Source: an uncultured Campylobacter sp. (lineage in GTDB: Bacteria; Campylobacterota; Campylobacteria; Campylobacterales; Campylobacteraceae). Taken from it: a stretch of 5,285 nucleotides of DNA. Each line of letters opens with the position of its first letter. Positions within the stretch are counted from its first letter, which is position 1. Made by a program: the position numbers and the translations under genes. The stretch spans positions 1 to 5,285 of the forward strand of contig NZ_CALIIS010000071.1 of assembly GCF_938017705.1 (NCBI RefSeq). Direction: 5' to 3'. The notes under the pieces were generated by a model. It saw nothing but the letters and a program-made list of their open reading frames with translations, had not been told where the DNA came from and did no database searches. This document shows positions 1 to 5,285 of the stretch, one piece after another.

Positions 1-20
1 TGCGTAAAATTTTAATCTAG

Positions 21-62
21 ACTTCGCGCGGAATTTCAAAAACTCCGCGCGGAATTTTGCGC
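21..62. repeat. Two-copy 21-bp imperfect tandem repeat
   Basis: Copies at 21-41 and 42-62 share ACT-(T/C)-CGCGCGGAATTT and then diverge in their last few bases. The shared 12-mer CGCGCGGAATTT lies at 25-36 and 46-57. The repeat is close to the window edge, so more copies could lie further left. No function is evident. Confidence 0.6.
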
Positions 63-680
63 TCAACTAAGGCGCAAAATTTAAATATAAAGGCGCACTC
101 TCCGCTTGTCAGTGTGGCGCGAAGATTGTGCAGATTGCGGAATTTTAAATTTAAAAGCACGATTCTGCCGTCTAAGATCAAAAAATGGCGTAGCGTCTAA
201 GCTTGCCAATAATGACAAAGCTCGCTTTGAAAGGAAGGGAGAATTTTATCTGCAAAAGCGCAAAGATAGCATTTTAAGATACTTTTGTTGGTTCTAAGCA
301 AAATAGGTCCGCTGCCAGAGGTTTTTAAATAAGCGCGCTTGATAAAATATTATCGCTAGATATGGCGCAGGTGTAGGTAAGTACGCCCGAACGCGGCAAA
401 ATTAAAACGAACGTGGCGCTCTATCGTCGCAAAGCCAGGCATTGTAAATTGTAAAATAAAGAAGCTTGGGTAGAGCGCTTAGAAACAAAATATCGCGAAA
501 TAAGACGTCTACAAAGCAAAGTGCCTATAAGATGAAGCGTCGTAAAATAGAATATAAAGCAACACGTGGATAAAATAAGTACCGTGAATCAGGATTTCGT
601 AGCAGTGACGCAGGACGCGATTAAATTTTAAGCCGGCGGCGCGCTAAATTTTGAAATTTTATGAATTTAAAACTTTATGA

Positions 681-685
681 AAGGA
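681..685 (+). promoter_or_regulatory. Ribosome binding site of the TRAP substrate-binding protein gene
   Basis: AAGGA lies five bases before the ATG at 691. This spacing and the signal peptide that begins right at this codon fix the start. Confidence 0.8.
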
Positions 686-690
686 TATAA

Positions 691-1884
691 ATGAAAAAGA
701 TTTTTTTGTTTGCATGTCTCATGCTTTTGGGCTCGCAGCTTTTCGGCGACGATAAGGTTTATCGCCTAAGACTTGCTAGTACGTGGGAGGCGACTACGCC
801 CGTTTTGGGCGCTGCTGCTGAGGATTTTAAAAACTATGCCGAAAGCCTTAGCGGTGGCAGGCTTCAGATCCGCATCGATACGCCGAGCAAGCACAAGGCA
901 AGCTTTGGCATATTCGACTTCGTCAAAAGCGGTCAATACGATCTAGGATATACTTCGCTTTATTATTATAAAGGCAAAGACGCCAAAACTATGCTCTGGA
1001 CGGCAGTGCCTTTCGGTATGACTACTGATGAGCAGCACGCGTGGTATTACTATGGTGGTGGGCGAGAGCTTAACGATAAGATGTTCGCGCAATACGGCAT
1101 AAAGACCTTTTTGATGGGATCTACCGGCATGCAAATGGGCGGCTGGTTTAAAAAAGAGATCAACTCGGTTGCAGATTTGCAAGGGCTTAAATTCCGCATA
1201 CCGGGGCTAGGCGGAGAGGTGATGAGCAAGCTGGGCGCTACTATAAACACGGTGCCTACGGGCGAGCTATTTATGGCGTTAGAAATGGGTACTATCGACG
1301 CGGTCGAGTGGGTAAGCCCTGTCTATGATATGCCACTTGGATTTCACAAAGTGGCTAAATACTACTACACAGGCTGGCAAGAACCTATGGGAGACTGCCA
1401 GCTGCTAGTAAATCAAAAGGAGCTAGAGAAGCTGCCTGCGGATCTTCAAGCGATCTTAGAGGCTGCAGCAAGACTTGCTGGCGAGAACTTCCAAAATAAG
1501 GGCTTTTACGAAAACGCTCGCATTTGGGCGGAGCTAAAAGCGCAGTTTCCGGATGTGCAGGTGCGCGACTTCCCTGCAGACGTGATAGCCGCGCTTAAAA
1601 AAGCAACGAATGAAATCTTAGACGAAGAAGCGGCGAAAGATCCGATGTTTAAAGAGATCCTAGACAGCCAGCGCGCGTTTTTGAAAATCGGTAGAGAATG
1701 GAATAAAATAAGCACCGTAGCCTACATAAATAACGTAAGCGGTATCGCGGGCGAAAGTGCAGTAAATCCAATCTCCGCGGGCTCTAGCGGTACGACAAAC
1801 TCAGATTCTGCAAGCAGCGAAAATCACGGCGCTGCGAGCGATTCTAACGCGACTGACGGCAAAAATTTAGGAGCGACAAAGTAA
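691..1884 (+). CDS. TRAP transporter periplasmic substrate-binding protein, DctP/TakP-like
   Basis: This 397-residue protein should bind a small organic acid in the periplasm and deliver it to a TRAP membrane transporter driven by an ion gradient. Residues 1-19 form a Sec signal peptide (MKK, a hydrophobic stretch, likely cleavage after LFG). The mature part keeps the family layout: an AVPFGM segment (105-110), MGGWF (149-153), the signature KFRIPGLGGEV (167-177) whose R169 matches the Arg that grips the substrate carboxylate in DctP proteins, and DAVEW (203-207). The GGWF, RIPGLGGEV and EW motifs together resemble the TakP branch, which is known to bind 2-oxo acids such as pyruvate; the actual ligand is inferred. 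The conserved domain ends near residue 348. Residues 351-397 are a low-complexity Ser/Ala/Gly/Asn/Thr tail that is unusual for the family. No dctQ or dctM membrane subunit gene is present, so within this window the protein is an orphan. Cys9 lies inside the hydrophobic core and is unlikely to be a lipobox. Confidence 0.9.
   Translation: MKKIFLFACLMLLGSQLFGDDKVYRLRLASTWEATTPVLGAAAEDFKNYAESLSGGRLQIRIDTPSKHKASFGIFDFVKSGQYDLGYTSLYYYKGKDAKTMLWTAVPFGMTTDEQHAWYYYGGGRELNDKMFAQYGIKTFLMGSTGMQMGGWFKKEINSVADLQGLKFRIPGLGGEVMSKLGATINTVPTGELFMALEMGTIDAVEWVSPVYDMPLGFHKVAKYYYTGWQEPMGDCQLLVNQKELEKLPADLQAILEAAARLAGENFQNKGFYENARIWAELKAQFPDVQVRDFPADVIAALKKATNEILDEEAAKDPMFKEILDSQRAFLKIGREWNKISTVAYINNVSGIAGESAVNPISAGSSGTTNSDSASSENHGAASDSNATDGKNLGATK
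1741..1881 (+). other. Low-complexity C-terminal tail of the TRAP binding protein
   Basis: Codons 351-397 encode a tail dominated by Ser, Ala, Gly, Asn, Thr and Asp after the conserved fold ends. Short echoes occur within it (SGTTNSDSASS, then GAASDSNATDG). It is probably disordered. DNA similar to its coding sequence continues past the stop codon, suggesting expansion or decay of a repeat at the 3' end of the gene. Confidence 0.6.
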
Positions 1885-1972
1885 AGTGGGTGCTGCTAGC
1901 GATAAAAATTAAAGCGAGACGAACAGACCGGCACAATAAGTAGCTCAGGCGCGACGAGCGGCAGAAATTTTA
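1828..1972 (+). repeat. Degenerate repeats straddling the TRAP gene stop codon
   Basis: The 15-mer GGCGCTGCGAGCGAT (1828-1842, inside the gene) recurs at 1889-1903 as GGTGCTGCTAGCGAT, 13 of 15 identical and offset by 61 bases, hence out of frame. A second pair is 1849-1870 (codons A-T-D-G-K-N) and 1951-1972 (A-T-S-G-R-N), offset by 102 bases and so still in the gene's frame. In that frame the DNA after the stop, apart from a TAG at 1897 and a TAA at 1903, reads on to a TAA near 1990 and includes a Ser/Gly-rich stretch like the tail. Confidence 0.5.
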
Positions 1973-2010
1973 ACTACTTTTGCATAAAGTAAATGGAATT
2001 CTGCCGCAGC

Positions 2011-2101
2011 AGCTTTGGCGCAATAACTTCAATATCAGAGCCTAGTTTCATAAATCTCGTCCGCAAGCAGGCAGTAGCTTTGGCGCAATGGCTTTAATAT
2101 C
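2011..2101. repeat. Pair of 26-bp imperfect direct repeats
   Basis: Copies at 2011-2036 and 2076-2101 share AGCTTTGGCGCAAT, then CTT, then AATATC, with three differences in 26 positions. They start 65 bases apart. A shorter CGCAAGCAG also occurs twice nearby (2062-2070 and 2102-2110). The layout suggests local duplication followed by drift. Confidence 0.65.
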
Positions 2102-2181
2102 GCAAGCAGCGCGATCTGGCGCAGCAAAGGGCTCCCGCGTGAAAATAAAACGCCAAAAACACGCGATAAAATAAAATTCTA

Positions 2182-2220
2182 AAAATTCTGAATTCCAAGC
2201 ACGGCGGAATTCGGAATTTT
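2182..2220. repeat. Inverted repeat with 15-bp arms, possible two-way terminator
   Basis: The arm at 2182-2196 pairs with 2206-2220 over 15 positions with one G-T wobble and a 9-base loop (AAGCACGGC). Each arm ends in AAAA or TTTT, so a transcript from either strand would finish the hairpin with a short U run. It lies about 300 bases after the TRAP gene stop and is the best terminator-like structure I found on that side, but the stem is A/T-rich and its role is uncertain. Confidence 0.5.
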
Positions 2221-2276
2221 AAATCTAAAATTTTAAAATCAAAATTTATGGATTTCAGACGGAGCGCGAAACTACT

Positions 2277-2334
2277 CCGGTTATGCTAGAAACCGGCATT
2301 TGCGACCATTAAAACTAAAAGCCGCGTCTAGCAT
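2277..2334. repeat. Hairpin whose loop is complementary to a downstream octamer
   Basis: CCGGTT (2277-2282) pairs with AACCGG (2291-2296) across the 8-base loop ATGCTAGA (2283-2290). That whole loop is perfectly complementary to TCTAGCAT at 2327-2334. The arrangement allows a pseudoknot or two alternative foldings. No gene directly follows, so a function is speculative and chance is possible. Confidence 0.35.
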
Positions 2335-2806
2335 TTTAAAAAAGCCTATGAGCCTTTTGCATTTATATATTAAAATCACAAAAATTGCATTTGCGTTATT
2401 AAAATTACAGCGCTACTTAATAATATAGGCTAATTTACATAAAATCAGCCTGCACGCGTTAAAATTTAATCAATAATGTAATTTGGTAAGATTTGTCGCG
2501 ATAAAATGGTCTTATTATCATGCTTATCTTTAAAATTTACTCCATTGCGCCGCTCTAATTAAGGCTAATTTATTGGGATTTGATAAATCGCGAATGCCCA
2601 GTCTCTGCCGCCACATCTATTAACGCAATAGCAGATAAATTCTAACCGCCCTCTTATCAATAGTGCGACCACGCAAAGAGACGTATTTGAAGTACCGCGG
2701 AATTTATTAAATTTTTGAAATTTTTGATCTTTAAAATATCGTAAGACGGCTAGATCACCAAAATTTCATATTATTTGGATTGTTCATACTATTTGAATTA
2801 ATTTTT

Positions 2807-2842
2807 AAAAAGTAGATTCGGGAGCATAGCCCCCGAATCTAC
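2807..2842 (-). terminator. Rho-independent terminator of the formate dehydrogenase gene
   Basis: GTAGATTCGGG (2812-2822) and CCCGAATCTAC (2832-2842) form a perfect 11-bp stem with a 9-base loop. Read on the minus strand the stem is followed directly by TTTTT (2811-2807). It begins 16 bases after the stop codon of the formate dehydrogenase gene. The plus strand lacks a T run after the stem, so it acts for the minus-strand gene only. It indicates that no further gene is cotranscribed downstream. Confidence 0.85.
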
Positions 2843-2849
2843 GGATAAG

Positions 2850-2870
2850 ATTAAATTCTTAGAATTTAAT
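2850..2870. repeat. A/T-rich palindrome over the formate dehydrogenase stop codon
   Basis: ATTAAATTCT (2850-2859) and AGAATTTAAT (2861-2870) are perfect inverted copies around a single central T. The palindrome covers the last three codons and the TAA stop (2861-2859). Such A/T-rich symmetry may be fortuitous. Confidence 0.45.
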
Positions 2871-5126
2871 CGGATGGTGGTGGAAGTCGTCGTAAACGAC
2901 TTTATTGGTCTGAAATTTAATGCGCTTAAGCTCGCGGATACGCAAAAATTCCTCTTCATCGATCTTTTTAATCTGAATCGCTGCCTTAAACGTAGGCGTT
3001 TTGGCGATGAGATCCCAGCCGCCGCTAGTTAGCTCGTTGCAGCAGCTCTCCCAGTAGTGATAAGACATCTGAATGATACCATCCATTATACACTCGGTGA
3101 TGTCCGCCTTGATCGCGATATAGCCGTAGCGGCTCCACGCGACGATGAAATCGCCCTGTGAAATTCCGTATCGCTCGGCGAGTTTCGGATTCATTTCCGC
3201 AATCGGTCCTATCGCGTCGCCGCCCTGCTCGACGGTCTTAGAGCGCCTAGTCATCGCGCCTCCTGCGTACTCGTAAACCTTACGCGTAGTTAGAAGCTGG
3301 ATCGGGAACTCTGCATCGGTCTTCTCGTCCACGGAGCCCGCCATTACAGGATAATCTTTCGGCATATTCATACGCTTTGCGAACTCCTCTTTGGCGCTTT
3401 CAATCTTGCTCTTATCATCCACAAATAGAACTGGGACGAAATTTCCTTTACCGTCCGGAGTAAAGAATTTCTTATCAAGATACAATGCAGGTCCGCCCAT
3501 AGAATTCTCATCAGGGCACGGCCAGTGAAGTCCGTGGTATTTTTTGATGCGGTAATAGCTCATTCCGCCGTAGTTGTGTGGAGCTACCCTGCGCACCTCT
3601 TCCCAAATCTGCTCTGGAGATTGAAATGTGAAATAATCACCTAGTCCTAGGCGTCTGGCAAGCTCGCAGATGATAGCCCAGTCTTGTCTAGCTTGTCCCG
3701 GAGGGGCAACTACAATTTCGCTATGCTGTACGCGGCGCTCGGCGTTAGCATAAGTACCCTCCTTCTCGCCGCTGCAAGCTCCAGGAAGCACAACATCTGC
3801 TTTGCGGCTCGTCTCGGTTAAGAAAATATCTTGGATCACATACATCTCTACCTGCGAAATCGCGCGCAAGAAGTGGTTTGCGTTCGGATCGGTCATAACC
3901 GGGTTTTCACCCATCGTCCAGAAGAATTTTACCCTACCATCAAGAATTGCGTCAGGCACTTCGGTTTTATGAATGCCGATCTTGCCGTTTAGATGACCTT
4001 TCGGTAAATTCCACTGGCGCTCAAACCAATCACGGGCACTTTCGTCGGTTACAGCTTTATAGCCGGTAAATACGTTAGGAAGCATTCCCATATCGCAGCA
4101 GCCTTGAACGTTTTCTTGTCCACGGATCGGTAGATCGCCGCTTCCAAGCTCGCCCACATTGCCCGTTACAAGCATTAAATTTGAAATGTCGCAGACCGCG
4201 CCCACGCCGTGGTTGAAGTGAGTTACACCCATTCCGTGCGTGATAACCGCAGGTCGCGTAGTGGCGTAAATTCTAGCTGCTTTTCTAATATCTTCAGCGT
4301 TTAACCTAGTGTATTTGGCTACGGCTTCAGGCGAATAATCCTTAACCGCCTCTTTTACATATTCAAAACCCTTGGTGTATTTATTAACGAATTCATGATT
4401 TACCAAATCCTCGTCGATAATAGCATGGATTAAAGCGTTTATAACCGGGATATTGTGCTCCGGCTCGAGCTGAAGGTGGATATCTGCGCGATTTGCAAAT
4501 TCCGTCTTAACCGGGTCGATGACGATGAGTTTAGCGCCTCTATTTAACGCTCTTTGAACGTGCATAGCTACGATCGGATGGCCATTTTCCGGGTTTGAGC
4601 CGATCATCATAATGCAGTTGCTGTGAGTTCCGATCTCCGTGAAGCTATTTGTAGCTGCTCCGTTACCGATTGTTTTGGCAAGACCTGCCACAGTCGGAGC
4701 GTGTCAAATGCGCGCGCAGTGATCGATATTATTCGTACCTAAAATTCTAAGTAGCTTCTGCGCTACGTAGTTATCCTCATGCGTACAGCGTGCGGAATAG
4801 TTTCCGGCTATCGCGTCGGCGCCGTATTTTTCTTTAACTTCGAGCATCTTTTTAGCAACCAAATCAAGCGCTTCGTCCCAGCTAGCCTCGACCAAATCGC
4901 CGTCTTTACTAAATTTGCCATTCTTTTTACGAATTAGCGGAGTAGTAAGCCTATCTCTAGAGCCTACGTAATTCCATCCGTAATAACCTTTCAAACATAA
5001 ACAACCCTGATTTACAGGGTTGTCGCTTACGCCGGTTGCGGATTTGATATAATTGTCTTCCGCAGTCAGCTCGATTTGACAGCCTGTGCCACAATAAGGG
5101 CATATGACCTTGCCTTTATTCGCCAT
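2859..5126 (-). CDS. fdhF: Selenocysteine formate dehydrogenase, catalytic subunit (FDH-H-like), read through an in-frame TGA
   Basis: This molybdopterin enzyme oxidises formate to CO2 at a bis-MGD molybdenum (or tungsten) centre. It is one 755-residue chain whose frame contains a TGA at 4704-4706, read as selenocysteine 141; it is not two genes. It aligns along its length with E. coli FdhF (715 residues). Cys9, Cys12, Cys16 and Cys44 are the 4Fe-4S ligands (CPYCGTGC, then CLKGYYGW). Lys46 lies between cluster and cofactor. Sec141 and His142 form the active site, with the conserved Arg335 in IRGQENVQG. The catalytic domains span about 60-565, and the C-terminal molybdopterin-dinucleotide-binding domain about 605-725. 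An insert near 566-605 explains most of the extra length. The start at 5126 is chosen for its strong AAAGGAGA site and because CPYC then falls at the family position. There is no twin-arginine signal, so it should act in the cytoplasm, unlike exported Campylobacter FdhA. No partner subunit or hydrogenase gene adjoins it here. A formate hydrogenlyase role is inferred from similarity only. Confidence 0.93.
4657..4706 (-). promoter_or_regulatory. Bacterial SECIS element
   Basis: After the TGA come 13 bases, then TGGCA (4690-4686), the loop GGTCT (4685-4681) and TGCCA (4680-4676), a perfect 5-bp apical stem. The spacing and the GGTCT loop match what I recall of the E. coli fdhF SECIS, whose loop is bound by the elongation factor SelB. 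Outer pairing between GCTCCG (4700-4695) and CGGAGC (4662-4657) could close a lower stem. The element lies inside the coding sequence. Confidence 0.88.
4704..4706 (-). other. Selenocysteine codon (in-frame TGA)
   Basis: The frame reads N-I-D-H-C-A-R-I, TGA, H-A-P-T-V-A-G-L. E. coli FdhF has C-A-R-V-Sec-H-G-P-S-V-A-G-L at the same place. Homology continues without a break on both sides, and the residue number (141 against 140) matches, so the TGA is recoded rather than a nonsense mutation. A start at the GTG at 4691 (Val146) would give a protein without its iron-sulfur domain or active-site residue and has no ribosome binding site role. Confidence 0.95.
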
Positions 5127-5130
5127 ATTT

Positions 5131-5138
5131 TCTCCTTT
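5131..5138 (-). promoter_or_regulatory. Ribosome binding site of the formate dehydrogenase gene
   Basis: AAAGGAGA on the minus strand ends four bases before the ATG at 5126-5124. It decides the start: the longer reading to a TTG at 5186 adds 20 residues (MCRNCIYGNF...) unlike the family and lacks such a site. Confidence 0.88.
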
Positions 5139-5185
5139 CGAAAATACTAAACATGCAAAATTACCATATATGCAATTTCGGCACA

Positions 5186-5191
5186 ATTATA
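5186..5191 (-). promoter_or_regulatory. Probable -10 element of the formate dehydrogenase promoter
   Basis: TATAAT occurs on the minus strand 59 bases before the start codon, inside TTTATATAATTGTG. No TTGACA-like -35 is present; the upstream DNA is T-rich instead, as is usual for sigma-70 promoters of Campylobacter. Transcription would begin near 5179, giving a leader of about 50 bases and excluding translation from the TTG at 5186. Confidence 0.6.
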
Positions 5192-5248
5192 TAAATTCTT
5201 ACCTAAAATAAAATTGAAATTTTGCCTTAAGCTAAAAGAATTTTTTCA

Positions 5249-5260
5249 ATTATAATTAGG
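5249..5260. promoter_or_regulatory. Possible second -10 near the window end
   Basis: The self-complementary AATTATAATT at 5248-5257 gives a TATAAT on both strands. On the plus strand it is followed by TAGGAGTAAG, so it could serve a rightward gene beyond the window; on the minus strand it could be a farther promoter for formate dehydrogenase. In A/T-rich DNA such a match is weak evidence. Confidence 0.25.
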
Positions 5261-5285
5261 AGTAAGTTGGGGTAATTTAAGTAGT

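Larger units (their letters stand above)
1..690. other. Long gene-poor region upstream of the TRAP gene
   Basis: I see no convincing gene in these 690 bases. The longest open frame (106-297, +) would start at a TTG with only a poorly spaced AAAGG far upstream, and its basic, Cys-containing 63-residue product resembles nothing I recognise. Another frame between about 376 and 630 reads fairly long stretches but is broken by TAA, TGA and TAG, which chance would give at this base composition. The left edge carries a 21-bp tandem repeat. The right end holds the ribosome binding site of the TRAP gene. I could not pick a promoter with confidence; the A/T-rich stretch at about 640-690 is the most likely place. 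Confidence 0.6.
1885..2858. other. Long spacer between convergent genes
   Basis: No gene is supported in these roughly 970 bases on either strand, and I found no tRNA or rRNA. The left part (to about 2160) is GC-richer and holds degenerate and direct repeats. The middle and right parts are strongly A/T-rich with several inverted repeats. The right end holds the terminator of the formate dehydrogenase gene. The left part may be decayed coding sequence, but I could not identify a parent gene. Confidence 0.6.

Noticed and set aside
106..297. 63-residue frame starting at TTG
   Set aside because: It has a weak start, a poorly spaced ribosome binding site, no recognisable similarity and no neighbours in an operon. 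Its length is not unusual for chance at this composition.
376..630. Decayed gene upstream of the TRAP gene
   Set aside because: One frame gives peptides of 25-31 residues between stops with charged, coiled-coil-like character, but the stop density is near random and I recognise no parent protein.
706..717. Lipobox L-F-A-C at residues 6-9 of the TRAP protein
   Set aside because: The region before the Cys is too short for a lipoprotein signal, Phe at the -2 position is unusual, and the hydrophobic stretch continues past the Cys to a better cleavage site near residue 19.
943..1715. Three minus-strand frames inside the TRAP gene (943-1182, 1050-1250, 1506-1715)
   Set aside because: They are antisense shadows of a well-supported gene and have no features of their own.
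1885..2858. tRNA genes, including a selenocysteine tRNA (selC), in the long spacer
   Set aside because: No T-loop motif, acceptor pairing or UCA-anticodon arm was found on either strand.
2859..4691. A separate 610-residue gene starting at GTG 4691
   Set aside because: The GTG is Val146 of the joined protein, five codons after the Sec codon. The product would lack the iron-sulfur domain and the active-site residue, and no independent ribosome binding site is seen.
4704..4706. Nonsense mutation making a pseudogene
   Set aside because: The position, flanking residues and following GGTCT hairpin all match a selenocysteine site, and the rest of the frame is intact over 755 codons.
5127..5186. 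20-residue N-terminal extension of the formate dehydrogenase from a TTG at 5186
   Set aside because: The TTG overlaps the probable -10 element, the extension does not match the family, and a strong AAAGGAGA site directly precedes the ATG at 5126.

Overview
The window looks like chromosomal DNA of a Campylobacterota bacterium. It most resembles one of the moderately GC-rich oral Campylobacter species (C. gracilis, C. showae, C. rectus, C. curvus group). The reasons are the mix of moderately GC coding sequence with very A/T-rich spacers, a TATAAT -10 with no clear -35, AAGGA-type ribosome binding sites, and a selenocysteine formate dehydrogenase. The species is an inference, not a demonstrated fact.

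Layout: 1-690 has no convincing gene and carries a 21-bp tandem repeat at its left edge. 691-1884 (+) encodes a periplasmic TRAP-transporter substrate-binding protein of the DctP/TakP type with an unusual Ser/Ala/Gly/Asn-rich C-terminal tail. 1885-2858 is a long spacer between two convergent genes; it holds degenerate repeats, several inverted repeats and the terminator of the right-hand gene. 2859-5126 (-) is one gene for a cytoplasmic, FDH-H-like formate dehydrogenase catalytic subunit. 5127-5285 holds its ribosome binding site and a probable promoter.

The main point is that the formate dehydrogenase looks like two open reading frames split by a TGA stop at 4704-4706, but it is a single selenoprotein. 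The TGA sits exactly where the catalytic selenocysteine lies in Escherichia coli FdhF (residue 141 here, 140 there), in the motif A-R-I-Sec-H-A-P-T-V-A-G. It is followed at the correct distance by a bacterial SECIS-type hairpin with a GGTCT loop. An ordinary gene caller would break it into a 160-codon and a 610-codon piece, the latter with a false GTG start.

The two genes point away from the window edges towards each other and are probably separate transcription units. Their joint theme, uptake of small organic acids (TRAP protein) and formate oxidation (FDH), fits an asaccharolytic, formate-using anaerobe or microaerophile, but no direct functional link is visible. No TRAP membrane subunits, hydrogenase, FDH electron-transfer subunits or selenocysteine machinery genes lie in the window. 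I found no CRISPR array, insertion sequence, rRNA or tRNA.
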